Below are positions 18,662 to 27,306 of a DNA stretch of 64,000 bases, in pieces. The DNA lies in contig NZ_JADEWI010000010.1 in the NCBI RefSeq assembly GCF_015207705.1, forward strand, positions 1-64,000. The letters run 5' to 3'. Position 1 is the first letter of the stretch. The number at the start of each line of letters is the position of its first letter. The notes under the pieces are model-generated. The model did not search any database. It was not told the origin of the DNA and saw nothing but the letters and a program-made list of their open reading frames with translations. The position numbers and the translations under genes were made by a program. The DNA comes from Nostoc sp. LEGE 06077. Lineage in GTDB: Bacteria; Cyanobacteriota; Cyanobacteriia; Cyanobacteriales; Nostocaceae.

Positions 18662-18700
18662 TGATAAATGGCGCGGCTATGAAAGTTTTTTGGGAGTGCA
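18662..18700 (+). pseudogene. Fragment of duplicated GT-C gene start
   Basis: AAATGGCGCGGCTATGAAAG and the following T-run plus GGGAGTGCA match 22179-22215, the start region of the GT-C gene at 22192, with one T/C change and shorter T-run. The remnant frame closes within about ten codons. It is a fossil of a second copy of that locus. Confidence 0.7.
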
Positions 18701-18754
18701 ATCACAATTAATAACTGAAAATTGGAGAATTGCTTTTTTAATATTCTCAGTAAA

Positions 18755-18945
18755 TTTAAAATTTCTTCCACTAATTTTTATTTTTAAAAATTCATAATAT
18801 TCATCTATGAATACCGCTGTTAAATGAGTCTTTATTGCCAAATGCTTCAGCATTTATCATGCTACATTTATTCGCATACTAATATAGTAAAGCTTTATAT
18901 CTTCATTCCTTGACTCATCATATCCGGAAAGTTACAGAAGCAGTT
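18755..18945 (-). mobile_element. Decayed IS701-family fragment
   Basis: Read leftward, CTGAAGCATTTGGC and TAGATGAATATT align with the coding start of the IS701-type transposase at 1-219 (CTGAAACATTTGGC, TAGATGAATATT), and CCGGAAAGTTACAGAAG at 18923-18939 matches the presumed element end at 272-288. Numerous substitutions and stops show it is dead. Confidence 0.65.
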
Positions 18946-19029
18946 TAATGATGATGCAATAACAGAAGTTGTTGGCAAATTGGCATGACAACTTTTACTA
19001 TTATAGTTTTTAATTTAGTAATATTTTGA

Positions 19030-19308
19030 TTGGCTTCTATTGAAGAAGGAGCAGATTTGGCAGTAGAGCGTAGCCATATTGAAAGTGGCAAGGTATGTAG
19101 TTGGAGTTTTGTTAAACGGTTTTTGTCTTGTGGTACTCAAATGTTGAGATTGATTATCCGACTAGGGGTACTAGGCAATATTTCTGACCCAATGAGTGGT
19201 TATTTGATGGTGTGCCGCAGTTTACTCACAGATGTAACTTTTAACCACTATTTTACTAATTTGATTGAGAACACTCACTATTGCAACTACCTAGAATTTT
19301 GTGTTTAG
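19030..19308 (+). pseudogene. Fragment of a duplicated GT2 glycosyltransferase
   Basis: The frame translates to a stretch (EEGADLAVERSHIESG, then ISDPMSGYLMVCRS and VTFN) that aligns with residues about 146-213 of the glycosyltransferase at 20894-22129 (GADLAVASRHIEGG, VSDPMSGYFMVRRS, VTLN). The catalytic N-terminus and GtrA part are missing and Cys/Ile substitutions have accumulated. The stop at 19308 follows unrelated sequence. A relic of a former tandem copy. Confidence 0.8.
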
Positions 19309-19412
19309 CCTCAAACTCATCTGGTTTGTAGTTGAAGGGAAATACGCGGATTTTTTATGGATTTCTTGACCAAATTATATAAATCAACTTAAGCCCAATA
19401 ACTTTTTTAAGT

Positions 19413-20816
19413 ATGTTTACAAAAGCCATTCCTCAAAAAATATTTATTACTGTTTTTATACTTATTGCTCTCCATGTAACTCCAGATGGCGCTCAAAATG
19501 CTCGTTACACCGATGCCATTCAATCACTTGTTGATTTTGGAACCTTTGCACTTCAGCCAGGATATCGTTCTCATATTGATATCCTACAAGTTAAAGAGCA
19601 TTTTTATGCCGTAATTCCGCCTGGAGTACCGATTTTATTGTCGCCTTTATATTTTATATATCGAAATTTAATGAATTTCTTAGGTGTTCCTGTAAGTGAA
19701 TCTTATTGGGCTGGTTTTACTATGCTTTCTAATATTACTATCATGGCTCCTTTATTAGGAATTGTGGCTGTGATGATGTTTAAAATACTCAAAATTTTTA
19801 CAGGAGATCTGATTAAGAAACTATGGCTAGTTTTTATTTTTATATTTGGTTCTTTAAGTTTCTTTTATTCAACTAATGGGATTTGGAGTCATGCCTACAC
19901 AATGTCATTTATTTTTATAGCTTTTTACCTTATTGTTAGGCAAAAAAATAGTTTTTTCATTGGTTTATGTCTCGGAATGGCTCAAATGCTTGATTATATT
20001 GCAATATTGCCAATCTTTCTTTTATTAGGTTTTTGGTTGTATATAAATCTGAAAAACAAATCAAAAAATATTTTTCAAAAATTAATTTTAATTGGTTGTG
20101 GATATTCAATATTTTTAGGTGTTATCCTGTATTACAATTATTCAATTACGGGTTCAATATTCACAACACCTAATTCACTTTTCTTTAAGCAATTAAGTCA
20201 AGCTAAAGAAGGTAAAAATTTAGCTCCCACATTTTTTAAATTACCTACGCTTGAAATTTTATGGGGATTAACATTTAGCCCTTATAGAGGAATTTTTCTC
20301 TATTTTCCTATGACATTTCTTTTTGTTATCTCTTTACTAAAAAATAAAAGTATCAAAAATAGTATATGTTTATTTTCGGGGATATTTGTTTTATGTGTAT
20401 TAATCTATAATTCTACTTACTATGCCTGGTCGGGTGATGTCTGCTTTGGCCCACGGCATTTAGTAGTTGCTACACCATTTATTATTATTCCAATTGTGTA
20501 TTGTAAAACTAAATATATTAAAATATTAGGAATTTTATCAATTTTCATCAATCTATCCGGAGTATCAACAAACCCGTCTGACAATTTATTCATAAATTTA
20601 GTGATGTTTATTTCCAGAGGATTATTTCTCCACTGGCTAGATTATGGATATAAAACTATATTGCCCAAATATTTGAATATTCATGTTTCTCTAATGACTC
20701 CTTTCTTTATTTACCTGGCAATTTTTAGTTTAATTTACATAATTTGGCAACCACTAATTAAAGAGTACCAAGTAACCCAAAATTTAAATATGCAAGAAAA
20801 GTTACATCAGTCTTAA
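19413..20816 (+). CDS. GT-C-like polytopic membrane protein, putative glycosyltransferase
   Basis: A 467-residue protein with about ten to eleven hydrophobic segments. Its layout is like GT-C sugar transferases: a first helix, then a large periplasmic loop with acidic residues (TPDGAQNARYTDAIQSL) and a motif GVPILLSPLYFIYRNL. No family signature beyond that is recognised, so the function is inferred from topology and its neighbour, the GT2-GtrA gene, which would make a polyprenyl-phosphate sugar donor for such an enzyme. The gene is distinctly AT-rich compared with its neighbours, contains no HIP1 site that I see, and follows a pseudogene graveyard, which suggests horizontal origin. Confidence 0.75.
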   Translation: MFTKAIPQKIFITVFILIALHVTPDGAQNARYTDAIQSLVDFGTFALQPGYRSHIDILQVKEHFYAVIPPGVPILLSPLYFIYRNLMNFLGVPVSESYWAGFTMLSNITIMAPLLGIVAVMMFKILKIFTGDLIKKLWLVFIFIFGSLSFFYSTNGIWSHAYTMSFIFIAFYLIVRQKNSFFIGLCLGMAQMLDYIAILPIFLLLGFWLYINLKNKSKNIFQKLILIGCGYSIFLGVILYYNYSITGSIFTTPNSLFFKQLSQAKEGKNLAPTFFKLPTLEILWGLTFSPYRGIFLYFPMTFLFVISLLKNKSIKNSICLFSGIFVLCVLIYNSTYYAWSGDVCFGPRHLVVATPFIIIPIVYCKTKYIKILGILSIFINLSGVSTNPSDNLFINLVMFISRGLFLHWLDYGYKTILPKYLNIHVSLMTPFFIYLAIFSLIYIIWQPLIKEYQVTQNLNMQEKLHQS

Positions 20817-20893
20817 GGATCACCACTAAACAATATATACTGACTAAATCTCATCTCTTGCTAGTTATGTTTTTCCCAAATTGATTTAGCTCC

Positions 20894-22129
20894 ATGAGAA
20901 ACAACCAAACAAATACATTATTAACAGTGCCATCTGGCAATTTACAGATTCCTGAATTTCCACCTCAATATCTAACTACAGACAGCAAAAATATTTATTT
21001 TTCTCTCATCATCCCTACTTACAAAGAGCGTGACAACATCGCCAATGTCATCAAGATACTGAGCGAACTGATAGAGGAATTTATCTCGGAAGATTACGAG
21101 CTAATTGTGGTAGATGATGATAGTCCAGATGGGACTTGGGAAGTAGCGCGATCGCTCATGCCAGAATATCCTAATTTGCGGGTAATGCGTCGCCAACAGG
21201 AACGAGGATTATCTTCAGCCGTGATCCGTGGGTGGCAAGTTGCTAGGGGGAGTGTTTTAGGTGTAATAGATGGAGATTTGCAGCATCCGCCAGAAGTATT
21301 GGCGCAGCTTTTACGTGGTATTGCACAGGGCGCAGATTTGGCTGTGGCGAGTCGTCATATAGAAGGCGGCGGTGTTAGCAGTTGGAGTGCGGTGAGACGT
21401 TTTTTGTCCCGTGGCGCTCAAGTGTTGGGTTTGATTTTCTTACCTGGGGTAGTAGGAAGAGTTTCTGACCCGATGAGTGGTTATTTTATGGTGCGTCGCA
21501 GTTGTATTGCAGGCGTAACACTCAATCCTGTAGGTTATAAAATTCTCCTAGAGGTGATTGGACGGGGAAATGTCGGCGAAATTGCCGAGGTTGGTTATGT
21601 ATTTTGTGAACGCAAAGAAGGTGAAAGTAAAGTCACATGGAAGCAATATGTAGAATACTTACATCACTTATTGCGCTTACGGCTAACGACAAAACAGGTG
21701 GGACAAAAATCTTCTTTTCCCATTGGCCGATTTCTCCGCTTTGGTTTGGTAGGACTCAGTGGGGTATTTGTGGATATGGCCATACTTTATTTACTTAGCG
21801 ACCCATCAACTTTAGCTTTACCCCTGACACGCAGCAAATTTATTGCGGGTGAAATTGCAGTTTTCAATAATTTTTTGTGGAATGATGCTTGGACATTTGC
21901 CGATGTAAGTCAAAGACAGCAAGAATGGCATCATCGTGCAAAGCGGTTTTTGAAATTTAATCTTGTTTGCTTGGCAGGATTGGGAATAAATGTTTTGGTG
22001 TTAAATTTAGTGTTTAATTTTGTGATTCCCAATCGTTACATTGCTAACTTAATTGCGATCGCAGTTGCTACTGTCTGGAATTTTTGGGTGAATTTAAAAC
22101 TGAGTTGGCGCGTCACAGAGGTGAAATAA
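20894..22129 (+). CDS. GT2 polyprenyl-phosphate glycosyltransferase fused to GtrA domain
   Basis: A 411-residue fusion. Residues about 35-255 are a DPM1-like GT2 domain (SLIIPTYKERDNI, VVDDDSPDGTWE, GVIDGDLQHPPEVL with the DxD, SDPMSGYFMVRRS) that would transfer a sugar from a nucleotide to polyprenyl phosphate at the cytoplasmic face. Residues about 270-405 are a four-helix GtrA domain (FLRFGLVGLSGVFVDMAILYLLS, then FNNFLWNDAWTF) that in O-antigen systems is proposed to flip the lipid-linked sugar. The product then feeds GT-C enzymes such as the neighbours on both sides. A degenerate partial copy lies at 19030-19308. Confidence 0.9.
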   Translation: MRNNQTNTLLTVPSGNLQIPEFPPQYLTTDSKNIYFSLIIPTYKERDNIANVIKILSELIEEFISEDYELIVVDDDSPDGTWEVARSLMPEYPNLRVMRRQQERGLSSAVIRGWQVARGSVLGVIDGDLQHPPEVLAQLLRGIAQGADLAVASRHIEGGGVSSWSAVRRFLSRGAQVLGLIFLPGVVGRVSDPMSGYFMVRRSCIAGVTLNPVGYKILLEVIGRGNVGEIAEVGYVFCERKEGESKVTWKQYVEYLHHLLRLRLTTKQVGQKSSFPIGRFLRFGLVGLSGVFVDMAILYLLSDPSTLALPLTRSKFIAGEIAVFNNFLWNDAWTFADVSQRQQEWHHRAKRFLKFNLVCLAGLGINVLVLNLVFNFVIPNRYIANLIAIAVATVWNFWVNLKLSWRVTEVK

Positions 22130-22191
22130 GCGAACTTAAATTTACAAATCAAGTCAAAATAGCAAAGAGTTGACTTGTAAATGGCGCGGTT

Positions 22192-23979
22192 ATGAAAGTT
22201 TTTTTTGGGAGTGCATCAAAATTTTACAAACATATTATCCTGTTTTTCTCTGACTTTGCTAACCGTCGCGTGCCTTTAGCAGACGAAACTCCTACCCCAA
22301 ATCAAATATCGGGGAATTGGCATTTTGTTACCAATAATCGCTGGTTTCATCCTTTGCTGTTATTGCTGTGGTTGATGATTGGCCTGGGTTTGCGTTTAAC
22401 TAATTTAACAGCCAAACCCCCTTGGACTGACGAATTTTCGACTTTAGTATTTAGCCTGGGGAATAGTTTTTTACCAGTACCCTTAGATCAAGCGATCGCA
22501 CCTGATATTTTATTACAACCATTACAACCCCAAGCAAGTGCTAGTGTTGCAGATGTTTGGGCGCACTTGAGCCATGAAACTAATCATCCACCAATGTATT
22601 TTTTCTTGGCTCACTGGTGGATGCAGTTATTTCCGTCACAACAAGGGCTAGTTTCATTATGGGGCGCGCGATCGCTCTCGGCAATTTTTGGTGCTGCGTC
22701 TATTCCCGCCATCTATGGTTTAGGCTGGCTAACTTTTCGTTCTCGCTTGATTGCACATATCGCTGCTGCCATTATGGCGGTATCACCTTATGCTATCTTT
22801 CTGGCACAAGAAGCACGTCATTACACTTTGGCAATTTTGTGGGTGATTGCATCTTTTGCTTGTTTAATTATCGCTACACGCCACATTCAACATCGGACAC
22901 AATTACCCATCACCACGGCACTTACTTGGGTAATTATTAACGCTTTCGGGATTGCTACTCATTACTTTTTTGTCCTTACCCTTGGTAGTGAAGCCTTAGT
23001 TTTAATTTTTCTGGCTTGGCGACAACGTACTTTATTCTCTCCTCCTTGGTGGCGAATTTATGCCGTAGCTGCTGGTACTGCTGTCTCTGGCATAGTTTGG
23101 GTACCAATATTTTTACAGAATAATTATGGCGATAAATTAACAGATTGGATACAACAACCGCGCCAGGGATTTGAATGGTTAAACCCATTTTTTCAGGCTT
23201 TTGCTGCTTGGGTGACAATGCTTTTCTTGCTCCCAATTGAATCACCTCAGTTAGCAATTATTTTAATTTCTGGGCTAGTGATGTTGATTTTCTTTATTTG
23301 GTTTTTACCAATATTTATTCGCGGTATCAAAATTCAATTAAAGCAACCAGAAACTCAGGTTTTATGGGGAATCATTTTAAGCGCGATCGCTTTATTTTTT
23401 GTCTTTACTTATTTCCTGGGAATTGATTTAACCAGAGGCGCTCGTTATAACTTTGTTTATTTTCCCGCCGTCATTCTTTTACTTGGAGCAAGTTTAGCAG
23501 TTCGTTGGCAGAGTCAACACAACAATTATAAAATCACAGGCAAACAAGCCATCGCCATAGTTTGGCTCATGGGATTTTGTAGTGCAGTAACTGTGATTTG
23601 TAATTTGGGTTATCAAAAATATTACCGCCCAGACTTATTTTTACAAGTCATCAGACAAACATCCCAAGTTCCAGCCGTAATTGCAACTACTCAAATTACT
23701 CATGTTCAAATGGGTGAAATGATGGGTATCGCCAGAGAGTGGAAAATCCAAAATACACCTGCACCATCACTCCAGTTTATCCTGGCACATCAAGACCAAG
23801 ACCCAAATACTCCTACAAATACCCTCAATAATATTTTAAAACACCTACCAAAACCCTTTGATTTGTGGTTAGTAAATTTCCGCGCACCCACAGCAGTAGA
23901 AACAGAAAAATGTCTTGCTGAAACTAAATCTCTCCCAGCAGTCAACGGCTATGAGTACAAAATTTATCATTGTCAATAG
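22192..23979 (+). CDS. GT-C family (PMT/ArnT-like) membrane glycosyltransferase
   Basis: A 595-residue membrane protein with about ten to eleven hydrophobic segments after a 60-residue N-terminal extension. The first periplasmic loop has the GT-C acidic motif in KPPWTDEFST and later HETNHPPMYFFLAHWWMQLF, as in glycosyltransferase family 39 / ArnT-like enzymes, then SLWGARSLSAIFGAASIPA. It would use a polyprenyl-phosphate sugar, plausibly made by the GT2-GtrA protein ending 62 bases upstream, to modify a protein or envelope glycan outside the membrane. Acceptor unknown. An N-terminal fragment of a duplicate is at 18662-18700. Confidence 0.85.
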   Translation: MKVFFGSASKFYKHIILFFSDFANRRVPLADETPTPNQISGNWHFVTNNRWFHPLLLLLWLMIGLGLRLTNLTAKPPWTDEFSTLVFSLGNSFLPVPLDQAIAPDILLQPLQPQASASVADVWAHLSHETNHPPMYFFLAHWWMQLFPSQQGLVSLWGARSLSAIFGAASIPAIYGLGWLTFRSRLIAHIAAAIMAVSPYAIFLAQEARHYTLAILWVIASFACLIIATRHIQHRTQLPITTALTWVIINAFGIATHYFFVLTLGSEALVLIFLAWRQRTLFSPPWWRIYAVAAGTAVSGIVWVPIFLQNNYGDKLTDWIQQPRQGFEWLNPFFQAFAAWVTMLFLLPIESPQLAIILISGLVMLIFFIWFLPIFIRGIKIQLKQPETQVLWGIILSAIALFFVFTYFLGIDLTRGARYNFVYFPAVILLLGASLAVRWQSQHNNYKITGKQAIAIVWLMGFCSAVTVICNLGYQKYYRPDLFLQVIRQTSQVPAVIATTQITHVQMGEMMGIAREWKIQNTPAPSLQFILAHQDQDPNTPTNTLNNILKHLPKPFDLWLVNFRAPTAVETEKCLAETKSLPAVNGYEYKIYHCQ

Positions 23980-24167
23980 TTAATTTAAATCCTATTCAAG
24001 CTTAAGGAAAGCAGGCAGGATTCACTGTTATATCATGTCCGCTTGATTACTAATAAAGACCTAGGAACCCCACCTCGCCAAAACTACGTTTTGTCTCTCC
24101 TCCTTGTTCACGCCTGTGGTGTACACACAAATGAATGTTCGTCGAGTACATCTGTCCCGCCTCGGAA

Positions 24168-24278
24168 TGAATTCCGAGTCTCATAGCGCAAGTCATCTTC
24201 AGATGACTCAACGAGAAATACATTCCAGTCCAGTTGAGTGGACTTTGGCTATGAGCCTGGAACTTTAGTTCTAGGCGG
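24168..24278. repeat. Block of four consecutive short hairpins
   Basis: Four near-perfect palindromes follow each other: CTCGGAAT-GA-ATTCCGAG, AGTCATCT-TC-AGATGACT, AGTCCA-GTTGAG-TGGACT and GCCTGGAACT-TT-AGTTCTAGGC (one mismatch). The arrangement is far from random and resembles the structured ends of IS200/IS605-type elements or a structured RNA. No tnpA or tnpB coding sequence is adjacent. Confidence 0.75.
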
Positions 24279-24314
24279 GATGTGGTTGAACACGAAAATT
24301 TTTGACTTGTATGT

Positions 24315-24419
24315 ACAGATGGATTGCTAACCTCAGAGGAAAATGCTGAATTGGCAGGTATATTAGAACTTGATAGAATATTTACCTTGCTCAATGCCAA
24401 ACTTATTTCTGAATCATGA
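24315..24419 (+). pseudogene. C-terminal remnant of a small antitoxin-like gene
   Basis: The frame ending at TGA 24417-24419 encodes TDGLLTSEENAELAGILELD and then RIFTLLNAKLISES. From memory the pattern G-x-LT-xEE-xAEL...LD...LL-xAK is the C-terminus of a common cyanobacterial small protein annotated as an addiction-module component. No start codon remains and the preceding 250 bases are repeat sequence, so the gene was probably disrupted by it. Confidence 0.45.
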
Positions 24420-24493
24420 CAGTCAATTACTTTAGCGAGCCTGCTTTGACTGTTAGTATCTCGTAGAGAGATTCATCAAGAATTAGTAATTTG

Positions 24494-25096
24494 TCAAGTA
24501 TATGTTTCTGGAACACCCACAGACGATAAACCTGCGATCGCCCGCAAATTTTGACAGCGAATTAATTCAGTAAAATTCAACCCGGTACGTCCTTCTATTT
24601 TGGCTACAGCTTCAATAGCAGATAGTAAATGTTGCGCTGCTTCAGCTTCTAAATAACCCCGACGTTGGGCTATTTTAATGGCGGCTATATCAGCATTTAA
24701 CTCCGACTCTGATGATTTGTTACTACGCCAGATGCGGAAAATGGCGATCGCACTTAATCCCCCAGCCACAGCCACACCAACTGCATCTGACTGCGACGAT
24801 TCGATTAATCCAGCCAACAATCCCAGCAGCACTACACCTTGATCAAGATTCGGTTTAAACCATTTCACGCCAATTAACCAGCTAACCTTCTGCAACAGCA
24901 ATAAATCTCGTTGTGGTTTAGTTAAACGTCCCCACAAATCAAAATTAATATATATCGGTCTATCTTGATTCCAAGGTAGGGGAAAATTAGCGTCAATTAC
25001 TGTGCTTTGCTCTGGTTTACTGACTATTTTGGTTGTCATTCTTCCAGAAGCAGGCATAACATCCAATAACCGACGAATTTCGACATTTAACTCCAT
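24494..25096 (-). CDS. DUF3318 family protein
   Basis: A 200-residue protein of the cyanobacterial DUF3318 family, recognised from MELNVEIRRLLDVMPASGRM at the N-terminus and the central FDLWGRLTKPQRDLLLLQKVSWL. One or two hydrophobic segments lie at about 88-120 (VVLLGLLAGLIESS and VGVAVAGGLSAIAIF). The helical C-terminal half ends in KIEGRTGLNFTELIRCQ. Function is unknown. It is a single gene divergent from the zinc-ribbon protein at 25245. Confidence 0.8.
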   Translation of the reverse strand: MELNVEIRRLLDVMPASGRMTTKIVSKPEQSTVIDANFPLPWNQDRPIYINFDLWGRLTKPQRDLLLLQKVSWLIGVKWFKPNLDQGVVLLGLLAGLIESSQSDAVGVAVAGGLSAIAIFRIWRSNKSSESELNADIAAIKIAQRRGYLEAEAAQHLLSAIEAVAKIEGRTGLNFTELIRCQNLRAIAGLSSVGVPETYT

Positions 25097-25244
25097 ATTT
25101 GTGTTCTATACGCCCGTGGCGATTTGTTTTTATTGAAAATTAAGAGTTGTAAAAAAACAGACTAATTTTATGAAAATACCAGATAAACAGATCTATATTA
25201 ATTCGGGCTGATATGCTGCCTGCTGAGATTAAATTTTAAATTAC

Positions 25245-25505
25245 ATGGACGCTTTTGCTCCCATCCCACCTGAATGGACATCCAAGGCAGTTCACGCTTA
25301 TGAATTTTGCTGTCCTACTTGCCATTCCAGTAGTCGAGAAGCATTACAAGTTTGGATCAATCGGCGATCGCCTGTAAGTTCAGAAGAACATCGTCGCAAA
25401 TGGCAAGAGTTTTATCAATGCCATTGTGGTTGTGTATGGTGGGCTTGGAGTAGCGATCGACCCCCATCGGATTTGGCTAAACCAGAAGAAGATTATCCCC
25501 AATAA
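25245..25505 (+). CDS. Small zinc-ribbon-like protein, function unknown
   Basis: An 86-residue soluble protein. Two cysteine clusters, CCPTCHSS near residues 22-29 and CHCGC near 58-62, look like a four-ligand zinc ribbon. It is rich in Trp (about seven). I recognise it only as the kind of small conserved protein seen in cyanobacteria; no function can be given. The start ATG at 25245 has no strong ribosome site. The reading frame runs directly into a strong terminator, supporting it as a real transcription unit. Confidence 0.7.
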   Translation: MDAFAPIPPEWTSKAVHAYEFCCPTCHSSSREALQVWINRRSPVSSEEHRRKWQEFYQCHCGCVWWAWSSDRPPSDLAKPEEDYPQ

Positions 25506-25532
25506 AAAAGCCCACTTAACGTGGGCTTTTTT
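25504..25532 (+). terminator. Rho-independent terminator, probably bidirectional
   Basis: AAAAAAGCCCAC pairs with GTGGGCTTTTTT across the loop TTAAC, giving a GC-rich stem with A-run and T-run on the two sides. It overlaps the stop codon of the zinc-ribbon gene and also lies just beyond the leftward porin gene, so it can serve both. Confidence 0.92.
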
Positions 25533-25561
25533 ATCTATCTCATCTCATCCAAAACTAAATT

Positions 25562-27193
25562 CTAGAACGAGAATGTGGTACGAATTGTACCGACGTAGAT
25601 AGTATCGTTGTTGTCGTTATGTTCAGGATTGAAAACTACCAACAAGCCAGGAGTCACTAAAATATTATCGCTGACTTTGATTTTATAAAGACCTTCTAAG
25701 TGATAAGAAGTATCTCTGTCGGTGTTTGCTCTAGTGCCAAAGTTCAGGTCAGTAACTTTGGGTGGTTGACCAAAAATGATACCTAAAGTGTTACCTTCTT
25801 TACCCAAGTCTCTGATAGCTAGATTAGCCGCCCAGTACCAAATCTCTGCGTCACCGGAAGTTGTACCAGCGTCAGCTTGTGCATCAGTGTAACCTACCCA
25901 ACCGCCAACGCCAATTTTATCAGTGGGGCGGAAGTTGGCCATAAAACTGTAGTTGTTAGCTGTGGTACCAATATTACCGAAAGGTCTGTTAGAAAGAGAA
26001 CTACCTTGGCTACCAAATAAATTGACATCAATATCAGCACCATCATTCTGATAAGTGTGAGAGTAGGCAAAACCAAGGTTGATCTGTTTGCTTGGTTTGA
26101 AGTCTATTTGACCAAAGTAGGCATTAGATCCGTTGAATAGACCATTACCTTGGGAGGGGTCATTAGCGTTGGGTGCAAGATAAGCACCTGTGAGACTGAT
26201 AGGCCCTTTGGGGTTGACAGTGACTGTCAAACCAGCGCCACCAGGAGATGATGCCCGATAAATTGGGCTAAAACGTCCGTAACGAGAGAGCGCACCTGTA
26301 CCACTACTTCGGAAGTCTGGATTGAAAACGTTGATGTTATTCCAAAGTTCCGCACCAAACGCGTCAACCTTGACTCGGATTGCGTCACTCACCAAGTTAA
26401 ATTCATAGTTGAGTTTATCAACTTCAACTTCATTACCATTATCGCCATCATGGCCTAAGCGGGTCATGTTAGTGCCGGTAACAGCAGTACCCAATGGGGT
26501 AATATTCCGAGCTTGCAAACGAGTTTGCAATCTATCTGTGCCTGTGAAGCTAGTGTATAAGTTCAAGCGCACCCGATCAGAAAAAGTGACATTGCTAGTT
26601 AAGTCACTATTATCGGCAGTACTTGTAGTTGTATCAGCTCTATCACCACCGAAAGGTGCAGTCACACTGAAAATTGCTTCGCCAACTAACTTGGTGGTAG
26701 TAGAGAATTGCTGTGCTTCTAACTTAGCAGTGCGTGCTTCTAGTGCATCTACGCGACCGCGCAAAGTTGCTAATTCCGCAGAAAATTCTTCTTGTAAACG
26801 CTGTAACGTTGCTAAGTCTTCTTTGGTGACTAAATCAGCTGTGGCTGTAGCAATTAGTTCGTTAACTCTGTCTAAACAAGCATTCAAACCAGCCGCAAAC
26901 TCATAACGAGTTAAAGCCCGGTTCCCGCGATATGTACCGTTAGGATAACCTGCAATACAACCGTAACGTTCTACTAAAGACTGTAAGGCTTGGAATGCCC
27001 AATCTGTGGGTTGTACATCGGAAAACTGGGAAACAGATGTTACTTGCCCCATACTGTCAGGTTGTGCCGCCAACTGAGTCACAGCTGTAACTTGTTCGTT
27101 AGCTTCCCCAGCTAAGGCGCTGTTAGCAGCTAATACGGTCGCAGCTAAAAATGCTGGACTGACTTTCAGTACATTCCAAAAAGAATTTGTCAT
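25562..27193 (-). CDS. SLH-OprB outer-membrane porin (copy 1)
   Basis: A 543-residue cyanobacterial porin. After a signal peptide (MTNSFWNVLKVSPAFLAATV, cut after AxA at ANSALA) comes one S-layer homology domain (about 55-115, with VQPTDWAFQALQSLVERYGC) that anchors to peptidoglycan-linked polysaccharide, a coiled coil (about 130-165), and a C-terminal OprB-type beta-barrel ending in Phe (TIRTTFSF). Such proteins pass ions and small solutes; some are called iron-uptake porins. I use the ATG at 27193; a GTG five codons earlier (27208) is possible. It is in tandem with a paralogue at 27307. Confidence 0.9.
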   Translation of the reverse strand: MTNSFWNVLKVSPAFLAATVLAANSALAGEANEQVTAVTQLAAQPDSMGQVTSVSQFSDVQPTDWAFQALQSLVERYGCIAGYPNGTYRGNRALTRYEFAAGLNACLDRVNELIATATADLVTKEDLATLQRLQEEFSAELATLRGRVDALEARTAKLEAQQFSTTTKLVGEAIFSVTAPFGGDRADTTTSTADNSDLTSNVTFSDRVRLNLYTSFTGTDRLQTRLQARNITPLGTAVTGTNMTRLGHDGDNGNEVEVDKLNYEFNLVSDAIRVKVDAFGAELWNNINVFNPDFRSSGTGALSRYGRFSPIYRASSPGGAGLTVTVNPKGPISLTGAYLAPNANDPSQGNGLFNGSNAYFGQIDFKPSKQINLGFAYSHTYQNDGADIDVNLFGSQGSSLSNRPFGNIGTTANNYSFMANFRPTDKIGVGGWVGYTDAQADAGTTSGDAEIWYWAANLAIRDLGKEGNTLGIIFGQPPKVTDLNFGTRANTDRDTSYHLEGLYKIKVSDNILVTPGLLVVFNPEHNDNNDTIYVGTIRTTFSF

Positions 27194-27306
27194 GAATTTT
27201 ACTCTCACTCACACCATACCATCAAACCTTATGAGTACACTCCTTATTATTTTATCAGGAAATATACTCACAAAGCTTGTTTTTATTATATCACGTAAGT
27301 TCCGAT

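Larger units (their letters stand above)
23980..24493. other. Intergenic region with multi-hairpin repeat and antitoxin remnant
   Basis: No intact gene. It contains the four-hairpin block at 24168-24278 and a decayed antitoxin-like fragment at 24315-24419, both listed separately. Apparent leftward frames in it are explained by the palindromic repeat. Confidence 0.6.

Noticed and set aside
24050-24400. 116-residue leftward frame
   Set aside because: It is the reverse reading of a palindromic repeat and antitoxin remnant, with no family resemblance.
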